The position numbers were made by a program, and so were the translations under genes. 64,000 nt of DNA from Ensifer sp. LC11 (lineage in GTDB: Bacteria; Pseudomonadota; Alphaproteobacteria; Rhizobiales; Rhizobiaceae), in contig NZ_MBSO01000022.1 in assembly GCF_001695835.1 (NCBI RefSeq), forward strand, positions 1-64,000, written 5' to 3'. Under the pieces are notes generated by a model. That model was not told where the DNA came from, searched no databases, and worked only from the letters and a program-made list of their open reading frames with translations. This document shows, in pieces, positions 17,703 through 26,793 of this stretch (position 1 is its first letter; each line of letters opens with the position of its first letter).

Positions 17703-18809
17703 ATGCGTGATCCCTATGCGATCCTCGGTGTCCGACGCAATGCGGGGCAGGATGAAATCAAGGCTGCCTGGCGTTCGCTGGCCAAGGCCGTGCATCCGGA
17801 CCATAACCAGGACGACCCGACTGCAGCCGAGCGTTTTGCCGAGGCCGGTAAGGCCTACGAGCTTTTGCGCGACCCGAAGCTTAGGAGCCGCTACGACTAT
17901 GCGCGCCGTGAGGCCGAGCTTCGCCGCATGGAGGCGATGAAGGCGAAGATGCGTGGGCCGGCGCAGGAGGAAGCACCGGTTGACGCTGAAACCGCAGAGG
18001 ATGCCATTTCGCAGATTTTCGGTGCCGAGACACGCGCAAAGTCGGAGCGACCCTCGCCAAAGGCTGCGCCCAAACCGTCACCCAAGCCTGCGCCGAAGCC
18101 GACGGCGAAGGAAGCGGCCAGGGACACAGAACGTCCCGCCCAAGCCGCCGACGTGAGGCCTGAGTCGGCCGTCGAGCCGCAGCAGGAGGCGCCTGGCGCC
18201 AGGATGGAGGCGCCGCTGATGCAGCGCGCAGCCGCCCCCGCCGCCGAACTCGTCGCCGCGATCGTCAGGCGCATCCGCGGCCGCGCTGCGAAAACGGCCG
18301 AGAAGGTTCCGGATCTTCCCGTTGATCTCGCTGTCAGCATCGCCGATCTGATCAATCGCCAGCGGATGTCGGTGGAATTGCCCGATGGCGAAACCCTCAA
18401 GGTCCAGATTCCACCGGGCGCGGTTGACGGCCAGTCAATTCGTCTGCCGGAACAGGGCTATCGGGTCACCGGCATGACCCGCGGCGATGTCGTCGTCACG
18501 CTGAGGGTCGACCAGGGTGGCGCCTTCCGCACCCGCGGCCTCGATCTCCTGACGACCCTGCCGATCGACCTTCAGGGCGCGGTGCTGGGTTGCGAGGAGC
18601 ACATTGAAACGCCGGTGGGGCCAGCAACGGTGGTCGTGCCCGCTTGGTCCGGTTCGGACAAGGTGATCCGCCTCGAGGGGCGTGGCCTGCCCGGAAGCTA
18701 CGGCACGCATGGCGATCTCCTCGTGGAATTGCGGTTGATCCTCAAGGACACGCCGGACGACAAGGTGACTGACCTCATGAAGTCGCAGCGCGACGGCTTC
18801 TACTTGTGA
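17703..18809 (+). CDS. DnaJ-like co-chaperone (J domain plus DnaJ C-terminal domain)
   Basis: 368 residues. The J domain fills residues 1-65 with the HPD triad (VHPDHNQDD) needed to stimulate DnaK. A long Ala/Pro/Lys-rich disordered linker (KPSPKPAPKPTAKEA) covers about residues 90-180. The C-terminal half is a DnaJ substrate-binding beta domain (VQIPPGAVDGQSIRL, GDVVVTLRV, RLEGRGLPG). There is no CxxCxGxG zinc finger, so it is CbpA/DnaJB-like rather than canonical DnaJ. ATG 17703 gives the conserved MRDPYAILGV start; an in-frame ATG at 17691 is possible. Confidence 0.87.
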   Translation: MRDPYAILGVRRNAGQDEIKAAWRSLAKAVHPDHNQDDPTAAERFAEAGKAYELLRDPKLRSRYDYARREAELRRMEAMKAKMRGPAQEEAPVDAETAEDAISQIFGAETRAKSERPSPKAAPKPSPKPAPKPTAKEAARDTERPAQAADVRPESAVEPQQEAPGARMEAPLMQRAAAPAAELVAAIVRRIRGRAAKTAEKVPDLPVDLAVSIADLINRQRMSVELPDGETLKVQIPPGAVDGQSIRLPEQGYRVTGMTRGDVVVTLRVDQGGAFRTRGLDLLTTLPIDLQGAVLGCEEHIETPVGPATVVVPAWSGSDKVIRLEGRGLPGSYGTHGDLLVELRLILKDTPDDKVTDLMKSQRDGFYL

Positions 18810-19018
18810 CGGTCCGATTGTGACAGTTCGCTGACACACTGAAGCAATATTACGGGGACTAACAGTTCCTGATCTCAGCCGCGCTTGAACCACCCTTGCG
18901 GCTATGCCATAGGCAATTCTCGACATTTTGCCGCACCCGTTTTCGTGGGGCGTCTGTGAGATATTTGAAGTTTGGCAGCGGCGCCGGCCGAGGCTGGAAA
19001 TAGTATTGGGGACTTACC

Positions 19019-19837
19019 ATGGCTCAGGCATCCGGTCTGATGAAGGGCAAGCGCGGCGTCATCATGGGCGTCGCAAACAACCGTTCGATCGCATGGGGCA
19101 TTGCTCAGGCCATCCACGCGCAGGGTGGTGAAGTCGCACTGACCTACCAGGGCGATGCGCTGAAGAAGCGTGTCGAACCCTTGCTCGCCGAAATCGACGG
19201 TTTCATGGCCGGCCATTGCGACGTCAGCGACGAAGCCACCATCGATGCGGTCTTCGACACGCTCGAGAAGAAGTGGGGCAAGATCGATTTCGTCGTGCAC
19301 GCCATCGGCTTCTCCGACAAGGATGAACTGACCGGCCGCTACGTCGACACCTCGCCCGAGAACTTCGCCAAGACGATGCAGATCTCGGTCTACTCCTTCA
19401 CCTCGGTCGCCCGTCGTGCTGAAAAGCTGATGACCGATGGTGGCTCGATGCTGACCCTGACCTACTACGGCGCCGAAAAGGTCATGCCGAACTACAACGT
19501 CATGGGGGTCGCCAAGGCCGCGCTCGAAGCCAGCGTGAAGTATCTTGCGGTCGATCTCGGCCCGAAGAACATCCGCGTCAATGCCATCTCCGCGGGCCCG
19601 ATCAAGACGCTTGCTGCCTCGGGCATCGGCGATTTCCGCTATATCCTCAAGTGGAACGAGTACAACGCGCCGCTGCGTCGCACCGTGACGATCGAGGAAG
19701 TCGGCGACGTCGGCCTCTACATGCTCTCCGACCTGTCGCGCTCGGTCACCGGCGAGGTGCACCACGCCGACAGCGGTTATCATGTTGTTGGCATGAAGGC
19801 CGTGGACGCGCCCGATATCTCCGTGATCAAGGACTGA
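19019..19837 (+). CDS. fabI: enoyl-[acyl-carrier-protein] reductase FabI
   Basis: 272-residue NADH-dependent reductase that completes each round of type II fatty acid elongation; target of triclosan in other bacteria. The nucleotide-binding loop is MGVANNRSIAWGIA, and the active-site pattern Y-x6-K appears as YNVMGVAK. SAGPIKTLAASGI is the substrate-loop signature. GGGG precedes the ATG at a suitable distance. Rhizobia often carry two fabI genes; only this one is in the window. A phosphatase gene follows after 40 bases and may be co-transcribed. Confidence 0.97.
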   Translation: MAQASGLMKGKRGVIMGVANNRSIAWGIAQAIHAQGGEVALTYQGDALKKRVEPLLAEIDGFMAGHCDVSDEATIDAVFDTLEKKWGKIDFVVHAIGFSDKDELTGRYVDTSPENFAKTMQISVYSFTSVARRAEKLMTDGGSMLTLTYYGAEKVMPNYNVMGVAKAALEASVKYLAVDLGPKNIRVNAISAGPIKTLAASGIGDFRYILKWNEYNAPLRRTVTIEEVGDVGLYMLSDLSRSVTGEVHHADSGYHVVGMKAVDAPDISVIKD

Positions 19838-19877
19838 TCGGCACCGTCCGACAGCCTGTGCCGCCCGGAGACATGTT

Positions 19878-20462
19878 GTGCTGATCTATGTGATCCGTCA
19901 CGGACAGACCGACTGGAATGCCGAAAGTCGGCTCCAGGGGCAAAAGGATATACCGCTCAATGATTTCGGTCGCCAACAGGCGACCGGCAACGGCGTGGCG
20001 CTTTCAGGCATACTTGGCGCCGATGCCGCGCATTTTGATTTTGTTGCCAGCCCGCTCGGCCGCACGCGCGAGACCATGGAACGCGTAAGGCGGGCGATGG
20101 GGCTCGATCCCGGCGCCTACCGCACCGACGAACGGCTGAAGGAAGTCTCCTTCGGCGATTGGGAAGGGCACACGCTGCCCGAACTCAAGCGCTCGGCGCC
20201 CGAGCGCATCGCCGAACGGCGCGCAGTGAAGTGGGATTTCATTCCACCAGGCGAGGACGCCGAGAGCTACGAAATCCTGTCCTGGCGCATCGCCGCCTGG
20301 CTGAAGGATGTGACGAGACCCACGGTCTGCGTCAGCCACGGCGGCGTCATCCGCGCACTTTTCAAGCTGTTCGGGGAAATGGAAGCCGAGGAGGCCGCGT
20401 CCGCTGCGATCCCGCAGGATCGGCTGCTGCGCATTGCCGGCAACGCCATCGGCTGGATCTGA
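19878..20462 (+). CDS. histidine phosphatase family protein
   Basis: 194-residue member of the phosphoglycerate-mutase-like superfamily. The phosphohistidine motif RHGQTDWN is at the N-terminus, and the second catalytic His is in VSHGGVIRAL; LKEVSFGDWEGH carries the conserved Glu. The likely activity is a phosphomonoesterase (broad-specificity or sugar-phosphate) rather than glycolytic mutase. The start is GTG at 19878 after CGGAGA; an ATG five bases upstream is out of frame and stops after three codons. Confidence 0.9.
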   Translation: MLIYVIRHGQTDWNAESRLQGQKDIPLNDFGRQQATGNGVALSGILGADAAHFDFVASPLGRTRETMERVRRAMGLDPGAYRTDERLKEVSFGDWEGHTLPELKRSAPERIAERRAVKWDFIPPGEDAESYEILSWRIAAWLKDVTRPTVCVSHGGVIRALFKLFGEMEAEEAASAAIPQDRLLRIAGNAIGWI

Positions 20463-20490
20463 CCGGCCGCAACGAAAAAACCGCCCCACA

Positions 20491-20526
20491 GCAATTCCAG
20501 AGAAAGCTTGAAGCGGTTTTGCGTCG
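20491..20526 (+). repeat. RIME-like intergenic repeat, copy 1
   Basis: GCAATTCCAG, a 10-base spacer, then AAGCGGTTTT. The same arrangement occurs at 43708 and 50383. Together with the AAAAAACCGC just upstream (20475-20484), the AAGCGGTTTT arm can pair into a long stem after the phosphatase gene. Confidence 0.65.
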
Positions 20527-20559
20527 GACTGCGTGGTCGTCTGAAGGGCGGACCGCGGT

Positions 20560-20820
20560 TTACTGGACGATTTCGAGGTCGTTGATGACCCGCTTGCCGT
20601 CGACTTCCGTGTAGAAGACGAGAACCTTCACGCCAGCCTTCAAGCCCTCGAAGTTGAATTCTTCCGGTGCCTGGTAGCTCTTGCCGTCGTCGAGCTGCAG
20701 GCTGAGGCGGTCCGTGTCGACACCCGTAATGGTAGCTTCCACATCGGCGCTTTCGGCAAGGGCGGACAGGGGCGAAAGCAGGCCAGCGGCGGCCATGAGC
20801 GCGGCAATGACAAAACGCAT
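20560..20820 (-). CDS. DUF1344 family small exported protein
   Basis: 86 residues with an N-terminal signal peptide (FVIAALMAAAGLLSPLSALA) and a short beta-barrel-like domain, EATITGVDTDRLSLQLDDG through LVFYTEVDGKRVINDLEIV. This matches DUF1344, a small periplasmic family common in Rhizobiales with no assigned function. The ATG at 20820 directly precedes the signal peptide. It converges with the phosphatase across a RIME-like repeat. Confidence 0.83.
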   Translation of the reverse strand: MRFVIAALMAAAGLLSPLSALAESADVEATITGVDTDRLSLQLDDGKSYQAPEEFNFEGLKAGVKVLVFYTEVDGKRVINDLEIVQ

Positions 20821-21115
20821 CTTTCTTGCCCTCTTCAACGATTCTGCGAACATTCCTGTCATCACCCTTGATCCCCGATTGTGGCAAAAATTGCCTTGCG
20901 ATTTGGCTTTTGGCCGGCCGACCCCGCTTTTTTGACGGCCCGCCCGACGCCGGAAGACTGGACGGCGATATTGTATTTTTCAAGCCGGGGAGCCCCGGAG
21001 ACGGGCAGATGGCGTCGAAGTTTCCCCATGAATTGTAGGATTTTCCAAGGATTTGTGACGAAAGCCAATCTTAAGACTCGATCGCTACCTTTGGTTGGGG
21101 ATCGAGGGGAATAGA

Positions 21116-24100
21116 TTGAAGATCATTGACGTTCTGCGCCAGCGCATACGAGCGGCCGCCAGGTTTGCGAGAGCATCGCTCATACCGGCGGCGATCGCCG
21201 GCCTCGTCGTCTTTACGGGCGGGCACGGCTATGAGCGGCAAAATCGCGAAAACTTCCAGAACGACCTCAGGATCGACGTCGAGAACGAACTGAACCTCAT
21301 CGCCAACCGGTTGCAATCGGAAGTAAATACCAACATTGCGGCGCTGAACGGCTTTGCGAACAGCATTGGCGTGCACCCGACCATGACACCTGATGACTTC
21401 ACCGTCATGGCCACGAAGCTTCTTTTGCAGAATCCGCAGATGGCCCGGGCCTCGGCAGCGCCGGGCGGCGTCGTGCGGATCGCCTTTCCGCGCGAGAGCC
21501 AGCAATGGTTCGTCGGCAGTGATTTCAACCGGTTCGGCGCCACGAGGCACGCCATCCAACGGGCGTCGTCGACGGTGCGGCCGGTGATGATCGGCCCGAT
21601 CCGCCTACCGAGCGGCCGCAGCGGATTTGAGCTTTTCCTTCCGGTGTTCTCCAAGATCCAGGGGCGCATGGAACGCTGGGGCTATGTCGAGGCGATCATC
21701 GACGAAAAGGCGCTTTATCGCGCAGCGCGCCTGCTCGAGACGGGCGGAGAAGCCCCGGAGCTGACGAAGGATCATCGCCACGTCGACGTTCACCTTGCGA
21801 TCCGGGACATTTCCGAACCGGAACGGATTCAGGACGCGTTCTACGGTGACGACGCGCTCTTCCGCGACGCGCCGGTCACGCGTCGGCTTGACCTGGCAGG
21901 CGGCGTCTGGGAACTGGCAGCCATGCCGGTCGGCGGGTGGGAGCAGCTTCCCGAAAACAGTGACAGCATTCGTCTGGCAATCATTGCAGCCGTTGCGGTC
22001 GTCGTCATCCCGATCCTCTTGACAGGTGGTCTTGTCAACGAACGCCAGCGCAACATCGCCAAATTGAAGGCGCGCGAAGGGGAGGTGATGACGCTGTCCC
22101 ACCGCCTGAACCTTGCGCTCGACGCCTCCAAGATCGGCATCTGGGAGATCGACGTCGAGACGCAGCAGCGCTCCTGGGATGACCGGATGTTCCACCTGCA
22201 TGGGCTGGAAGCCCACCTGGACGAGCCGACCTATGAAGAGTGGCGCGCGACCGTGCATCCGGACGATATCGGCATTGCCGCCAATGCGCTGTTCCGCAGT
22301 CTCGACGATGGCCTGGAATACCGCTCGCAGTATCGTGTCGTCCTTGCCGGTGGTGCCGTGCGCCACATCCGCAACGTCGGCTCCAGCCATCGCGGCGCCG
22401 ACGGCCGTGCAAAGGTCACCGGGATCAGCTGGGACGTGACCGAAGATGTTCTGAAGAACGAGCGGCTGAGTGCAGCCAAAGCGCAGGTCGACCAGCAGAA
22501 CCTCGAGCTTGAGCAGGCGTTGAAGGGTCTCTACGAGCGGGAGCAGGACCTCGAGCTTCTGTCACGGCGCCTCGACCTCGCGCTCGATTCCTATCGCTGC
22601 GGCATGTGGGAGGCGGATCTCGACAACAACGTCGTCTATTGGGACGAGCGCATGCACCAGCTCTACGGCTTGGTCTACACCGACGGGGCCACGAACGAAG
22701 AGACATGGCTCGCGACGCTTCATGCCGATGATCGGCAGCCGGCACTGGAGGCGGTCAACCGCGCCATTGCCGCGGATGAAACCTACGTGCATCAGGCGCG
22801 TGTGTTGCTGTCGACCGGGGGCGTGCGCCACATTCGCTCGGTTGGAAAGCTTCATATGGCGCCCGATGGTGCGCGAAAGTTTGTCGGCATGGCGCTTGAT
22901 GTCACCGAAGACGTGCTGATGACCGAGCAGTTGCGCGCGGCCAAGGCGATGGCGGACGCCAAGAATGCCGAGCTGGAACAGGCGCGGGTGCGCATCGAGC
23001 ACAATTCGCTTCACGACCCGCTGACCGGGCTCGGCAACCGACGCATGCTCGACAAGGCGTTGGAGCGCTTGGCGCGGGCCGGCGATCGCGAAGGCATCGC
23101 CATTCTCCACATCGATCTCGACCGATTCAAGCAGATCAACGATACGCTCGGCCATGCCGCCGGCGACGCCATGCTGATCCATGCCTCCGAGATTCTGCGC
23201 GCCAATACGTCACCGGGCGACATCATCGCCCGCATCGGCGGCGATGAGTTCGTGGTGGCCGTCACCGGCGCGCCGGGCGAAGCGGCGCTCGCGGCGCGCT
23301 GCGATCGGATCATTGCCGCGATGCGGCAACCGGTCGACTATAACGGTTTTCCGTGCCGCTTTGGCGTCAGCATCGGCGTTGCGATCGGACGCGGACCGGA
23401 GATCGACGCGCGCAAACTGCTCGTGAATGCGGACATCGCCCTCTATCGTGCGAAGGAGGCAGGTCGAAACCGCTACCAGTTCTTCACAGAGGTGCTGCAG
23501 GCGGAAGTGGTGACGGCCAAGCGTATCGCCGATGAGATCCTGGAAGGCATCGAGCGCGACGAATTCGAGCCCTGGTATCAGCCGCAGTTCGACGCGACCA
23601 CGCTTGCGCTTTGCGGCGTGGAGGCGCTGGTGCGCTGGCGGCACCCGCGCGAGGGGATCCTGACACCGGATCGTTTTCTTGGTATCGCCGAGGAATTGAA
23701 CGTGACCGCCGCGCTTGATCGCCTGGTTCTGGAAAAATCCCTGACCGACCAGATGCGCTGGGCCGCGGCTGGTGTGCGGATTCCCAAGATCTCGGTCAAT
23801 GTTTCGGCGAAGCGGCTGCAGGATGATGATCTGCTGTCCTCGCTTGAGGGTTTGAGCATCACGCCCGGCCAGATCTGCTTCGAGCTGGTGGAATCGATCT
23901 TCCTCGACGAAAGCGACGACATTGTCGCCACCAACATCGAGGGCATCAAGAAGCTTGGGATCGATATCGAACTGGACGATTTCGGCACCGGCCATACCTC
24001 GATCGTCAGCCTGCTGAAGATCAAGCCGAAGCGCTTGAAGATCGATCGCCAGCTCGTGGTTCCGGTTCTGAGCGCCCGCAGGGAGCAGGCTCTGGTCCGC

Positions 24101-24289
24101 TCGATCATCGACATTGCCCGCTCGCTCAACATCGAGACCGTGGCCGAAGGCGTGGAGACCATGGCACATGCCGAAATGCTCGGTATCCTCGGCTGCGATG
24201 TCCTGCAGGGCTACGCCTTCGCCCGGCCGCTGAGCGCGGAGAAGTTCCTCGCTTTTGCGACCGAACGTGGCCTGCGGCTGGCATCGTGA
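21116..24289 (+). CDS. CHASE-PAS-PAS-GGDEF-EAL cyclic-di-GMP enzyme
   Basis: About 1057 residues, inner membrane. A first membrane segment (residues 22-40), a periplasmic CHASE sensor (about 50-275) and a second segment (about 286-307) are followed by two PAS domains with PAC motifs (325-445, 480-600), GGDEF (about 630-790) and EAL (about 805-1045). The cyclase signature ARIGGDEFVV is intact, as are EALVRW and ELDDFGTGH of the phosphodiesterase, so it may do both reactions. The RxxD inhibitory site before GGDEF reads SPGD and seems absent. The start is probably TTG 21116, spaced five bases from GAGGGGA; TTG 21095 is the alternative. Confidence 0.92.
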   Translation: MKIIDVLRQRIRAAARFARASLIPAAIAGLVVFTGGHGYERQNRENFQNDLRIDVENELNLIANRLQSEVNTNIAALNGFANSIGVHPTMTPDDFTVMATKLLLQNPQMARASAAPGGVVRIAFPRESQQWFVGSDFNRFGATRHAIQRASSTVRPVMIGPIRLPSGRSGFELFLPVFSKIQGRMERWGYVEAIIDEKALYRAARLLETGGEAPELTKDHRHVDVHLAIRDISEPERIQDAFYGDDALFRDAPVTRRLDLAGGVWELAAMPVGGWEQLPENSDSIRLAIIAAVAVVVIPILLTGGLVNERQRNIAKLKAREGEVMTLSHRLNLALDASKIGIWEIDVETQQRSWDDRMFHLHGLEAHLDEPTYEEWRATVHPDDIGIAANALFRSLDDGLEYRSQYRVVLAGGAVRHIRNVGSSHRGADGRAKVTGISWDVTEDVLKNERLSAAKAQVDQQNLELEQALKGLYEREQDLELLSRRLDLALDSYRCGMWEADLDNNVVYWDERMHQLYGLVYTDGATNEETWLATLHADDRQPALEAVNRAIAADETYVHQARVLLSTGGVRHIRSVGKLHMAPDGARKFVGMALDVTEDVLMTEQLRAAKAMADAKNAELEQARVRIEHNSLHDPLTGLGNRRMLDKALERLARAGDREGIAILHIDLDRFKQINDTLGHAAGDAMLIHASEILRANTSPGDIIARIGGDEFVVAVTGAPGEAALAARCDRIIAAMRQPVDYNGFPCRFGVSIGVAIGRGPEIDARKLLVNADIALYRAKEAGRNRYQFFTEVLQAEVVTAKRIADEILEGIERDEFEPWYQPQFDATTLALCGVEALVRWRHPREGILTPDRFLGIAEELNVTAALDRLVLEKSLTDQMRWAAAGVRIPKISVNVSAKRLQDDDLLSSLEGLSITPGQICFELVESIFLDESDDIVATNIEGIKKLGIDIELDDFGTGHTSIVSLLKIKPKRLKIDRQLVVPVLSARREQALVRSIIDIARSLNIETVAEGVETMAHAEMLGILGCDVLQGYAFARPLSAEKFLAFATERGLRLAS

Positions 24290-24403
24290 CGAAGGTCGTC
24301 GCCTCGGGCCGCAAAAGTCTTTCCCCGTCTTCGGCTTTCCACTAAGAGAAGGCATCCGCGTACGAAACGTACGGCCGTTGCTTGGTTAGGGTCGGTTGCC
24401 TTC

Positions 24404-25501
24404 ATGTCGCATAACACTTTCGGTCATCTCTTCCGCGTCACCACCTGGGGCGAAAGCCACGGGCCGGCGCTTGGCTGCGTCGTGGACGGTTGCCCGCCCG
24501 GCATTCGCTTCACGCTTGCCGAACTGCAGGCCTGGCTCGACAAGCGCAAGCCCGGCCAATCGCGCTTCGTCACGCAGCGCCGCGAGGACGATCTCGTCAA
24601 GGTACTCTCGGGCGTCATGTTCGACGAGGACGGTGAGACGATGATCTCGACCGGTACGCCGATCTCGATGCTGATCGAAAACACCGACCAGCGCTCGAAG
24701 GATTATTCGGAGATTGCCAAGCGCTACCGCCCCGGCCACGCCGACTACACCTACGACCTGAAATACGGCATCCGCGATTATCGCGGTGGCGGACGGTCCT
24801 CGGCCCGTGAGACCGCGGCGCGGGTTGCCGCCGGCGGTATTGCCCGCAAGGTGGTGCCCTGTCTGGTCGTGCGCGGCGCGCTCGTCCAGATCGGCAAGCA
24901 TAAGATCAACCGGGCCAACTGGGATTGGGCCGAAGTCGACAACAACCCGTTCTTCGCGCCGGATCCGGAGATCGTGCCGATCTGGGAAGAGTATCTGGAC
25001 GGCATCCGCAAAGCGGGATCCTCGATCGGTGCGGTTATCGAGGTCGTCGCCGAAGGCGTGCCGGCCGGCATCGGCGCACCGATCTATGCCAAGCTCGACC
25101 AGGACATCGCGTCGAACCTGATGTCGATCAACGCCGTCAAGGGCGTCGAGATCGGCAATGGCTTCGGCGCAGCCGAAATCACCGGCGAAGAGAACGCTGA
25201 TGAGATGCGCATCGGCGCCGATGGCAAGCCGGTCTTCCTCAGCAACCATGCCGGCGGTATTCTCGGCGGTATCGCGACGGGCGAACCGGTGATCGCGCGT
25301 TTCGCCATCAAGCCGACGTCGTCGATCCTCACCGAACGGCGCTCGGTCGACAGCGATGGCAACGAGGTCGATGTCCGCACCAAGGGGCGCCATGACCCTT
25401 GCGTCGGTATCCGTGCCGTGCCGATCGGCGAGGCGATGCTTGCCTGCACGATCGCCGATCACTACCTGCGTGACCGCGGCCAGACCGGTCGCCTCAAGTA
25501 G
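24404..25501 (+). CDS. aroC: chorismate synthase
   Basis: 365-residue enzyme converting 5-enolpyruvylshikimate 3-phosphate to chorismate with reduced FMN, the last step of the shikimate pathway. All family signatures are visible: [14 protein letters not shown] at the N-terminus, [19 protein letters not shown] in the middle and a late FAIKPTSSI then [18 protein letters not shown]. It lies 114 bases after the GGDEF-EAL gene, with ribB 43 bases downstream, so aroC and ribB may share a transcript. Confidence 0.98.
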   Translation: MSHNTFGHLFRVTTWGESHGPALGCVVDGCPPGIRFTLAELQAWLDKRKPGQSRFVTQRREDDLVKVLSGVMFDEDGETMISTGTPISMLIENTDQRSKDYSEIAKRYRPGHADYTYDLKYGIRDYRGGGRSSARETAARVAAGGIARKVVPCLVVRGALVQIGKHKINRANWDWAEVDNNPFFAPDPEIVPIWEEYLDGIRKAGSSIGAVIEVVAEGVPAGIGAPIYAKLDQDIASNLMSINAVKGVEIGNGFGAAEITGEENADEMRIGADGKPVFLSNHAGGILGGIATGEPVIARFAIKPTSSILTERRSVDSDGNEVDVRTKGRHDPCVGIRAVPIGEAMLACTIADHYLRDRGQTGRLK

Positions 25502-25544
25502 TTGGCCCAAGCAAGTCGGCCCCAAGTAACTCGGGAAGAACACC

Positions 25545-26645
25545 ATGTCCTATGACCAGAAGCGTGTCGTCGATGCCATCCGCGCCTTCGAGGCCGGCGA
25601 AATCGTCGTCGTCACCGATGACGACGGCCGCGAGAACGAGGGCGATCTGATCGTCGCGGCGGTGCATTGCACGCCGGAGAAGATGGCCTTCATCGTGCGC
25701 CACACCTCGGGCATCGTCTGCACGCCGATGCCGCGCGAAGAGGCAAAGCGCCTGAACCTCAACGCCATGGTGGCGGAAAACGATTCCGCCCACACGACGG
25801 CCTTCACCGTCTCGGTCGATTTCAAGCATGGCACGACGACGGGCATTTCCGCCGACGACCGCACGCTGACGGTGCGCAACCTCGCCAATCCCAATGTCGG
25901 ACCGACGGATTTCGTGCGTCCGGGCCACATCTTTCCGCTGGTGGCGCGCGAAGGCGGCGTTCTCATGCGCTCCGGTCATACCGAAGCTGCCGTCGACCTC
26001 TGCAGGCTTGCAAGCCTGCCACCGATCGGTGTCATCTGCGAACTCGTCAATGACGACGGCACCGTCATGCGCGGGCCGCAGGTCGCAAGCTTTGCCGAGA
26101 CCCATGGCCTGAAGCAGGTATCGGTCGCCGACCTCATCGCCTACCGCCAGCGCAAGGAAACCCTGATTGAACAGGGCGGTTCCTTCGATATCGAGACGCC
26201 CTATGGTTCCGCCAAGGGGCATTCCTATTCGCTTCCCTGGGATCCGATGCAGCATCTGGCCGTCGTCTTCGGCGACATCCGCGACGGCGTCGACATCCCG
26301 GTCCGGCTCCATCTCGAAAATGTCGGCGCCGACGTTTTCGGCAAGGACTGCCAGATCGACCGCATCATGAAGCGTATCGCCGACGAGGGCAGGGGGGTCA
26401 TCGTTTACCTGCGTGAAGGATCGGTCGGCGTCGGCGTCTCGCAAACCGCCCGCAAGGGCAAGCACGACCGCGAAGCGCATGACGAGGCGCAGGTTCGAGA
26501 AAGCGAATGGCTGGAAATCGGCCTGGGCGCCCAGATCCTCAAGGACCTCGGCATCAGCTCAATCCGCCTTCTCGCCTCGCGCGAACGCCACTATGTCGGC
26601 CTCGAAGGTTTCGGCATCAAGATTGCCGGAACCGATATCATCTGA
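25545..26645 (+). CDS. ribB: 3,4-dihydroxy-2-butanone-4-phosphate synthase, RibBX form
   Basis: 366 residues in two domains. Residues 1-205 are a complete RibB, making dihydroxybutanone phosphate from ribulose 5-phosphate for riboflavin: TDDDGRENEGDLIVAA carries the acidic metal site and RSGHTEAAVDLCRLA the later motif. Residues 210-366 resemble GTP cyclohydrolase II, but at the zinc site the protein reads LENVGADVFGKDCQ, whereas RibA has SEC and RCDCG, so cyclohydrolase activity is probably lost. This matches the RibBX variant described in proteobacteria. A terminator follows at 26691-26722. Confidence 0.93.
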   Translation: MSYDQKRVVDAIRAFEAGEIVVVTDDDGRENEGDLIVAAVHCTPEKMAFIVRHTSGIVCTPMPREEAKRLNLNAMVAENDSAHTTAFTVSVDFKHGTTTGISADDRTLTVRNLANPNVGPTDFVRPGHIFPLVAREGGVLMRSGHTEAAVDLCRLASLPPIGVICELVNDDGTVMRGPQVASFAETHGLKQVSVADLIAYRQRKETLIEQGGSFDIETPYGSAKGHSYSLPWDPMQHLAVVFGDIRDGVDIPVRLHLENVGADVFGKDCQIDRIMKRIADEGRGVIVYLREGSVGVGVSQTARKGKHDREAHDEAQVRESEWLEIGLGAQILKDLGISSIRLLASRERHYVGLEGFGIKIAGTDII

Positions 26646-26690
26646 GGCACGCGGCCAGACACGGACGCTTCGAGTTTCCATCTTTAACAA

Positions 26691-26722
26691 GGCCCGGCTC
26701 GGTGATCCGGGCCTTTTCCTTT
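26691..26722 (+). terminator. rho-independent terminator after ribB
   Basis: GGCCCGG (26691-26697) pairs with CCGGGCC (26707-26713) and is followed by TTTTCCTTT. It lies 46 bases after the ribB stop on the plus strand. Confidence 0.8.
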
Positions 26723-26738
26723 CTGCGGAAACGAGCGC

Positions 26739-26766
26739 AAAAAAAAGCCGCGGTCGAAGCGCGGCT
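26739..26766 (-). terminator. rho-independent terminator after the IalB-family gene
   Basis: AGCCGCG (26746-26752) pairs with CGCGGCT (26760-26766); on the minus strand the stem is followed by eight Ts (26746 down to 26739). It sits 27 bases beyond the minus-strand stop at 26794, back to back with the ribB terminator. Confidence 0.82.
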
Positions 26767-26793
26767 CTCGTTTGTCCTGGAGTTCTGCGCAGG

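Noticed and set aside
18054-18140. Repeated KPxPKP-type codons in the DnaJ-like gene considered as a DNA repeat
   Set aside because: They encode a disordered Pro/Lys/Ala linker; no exact DNA tandem array is present.
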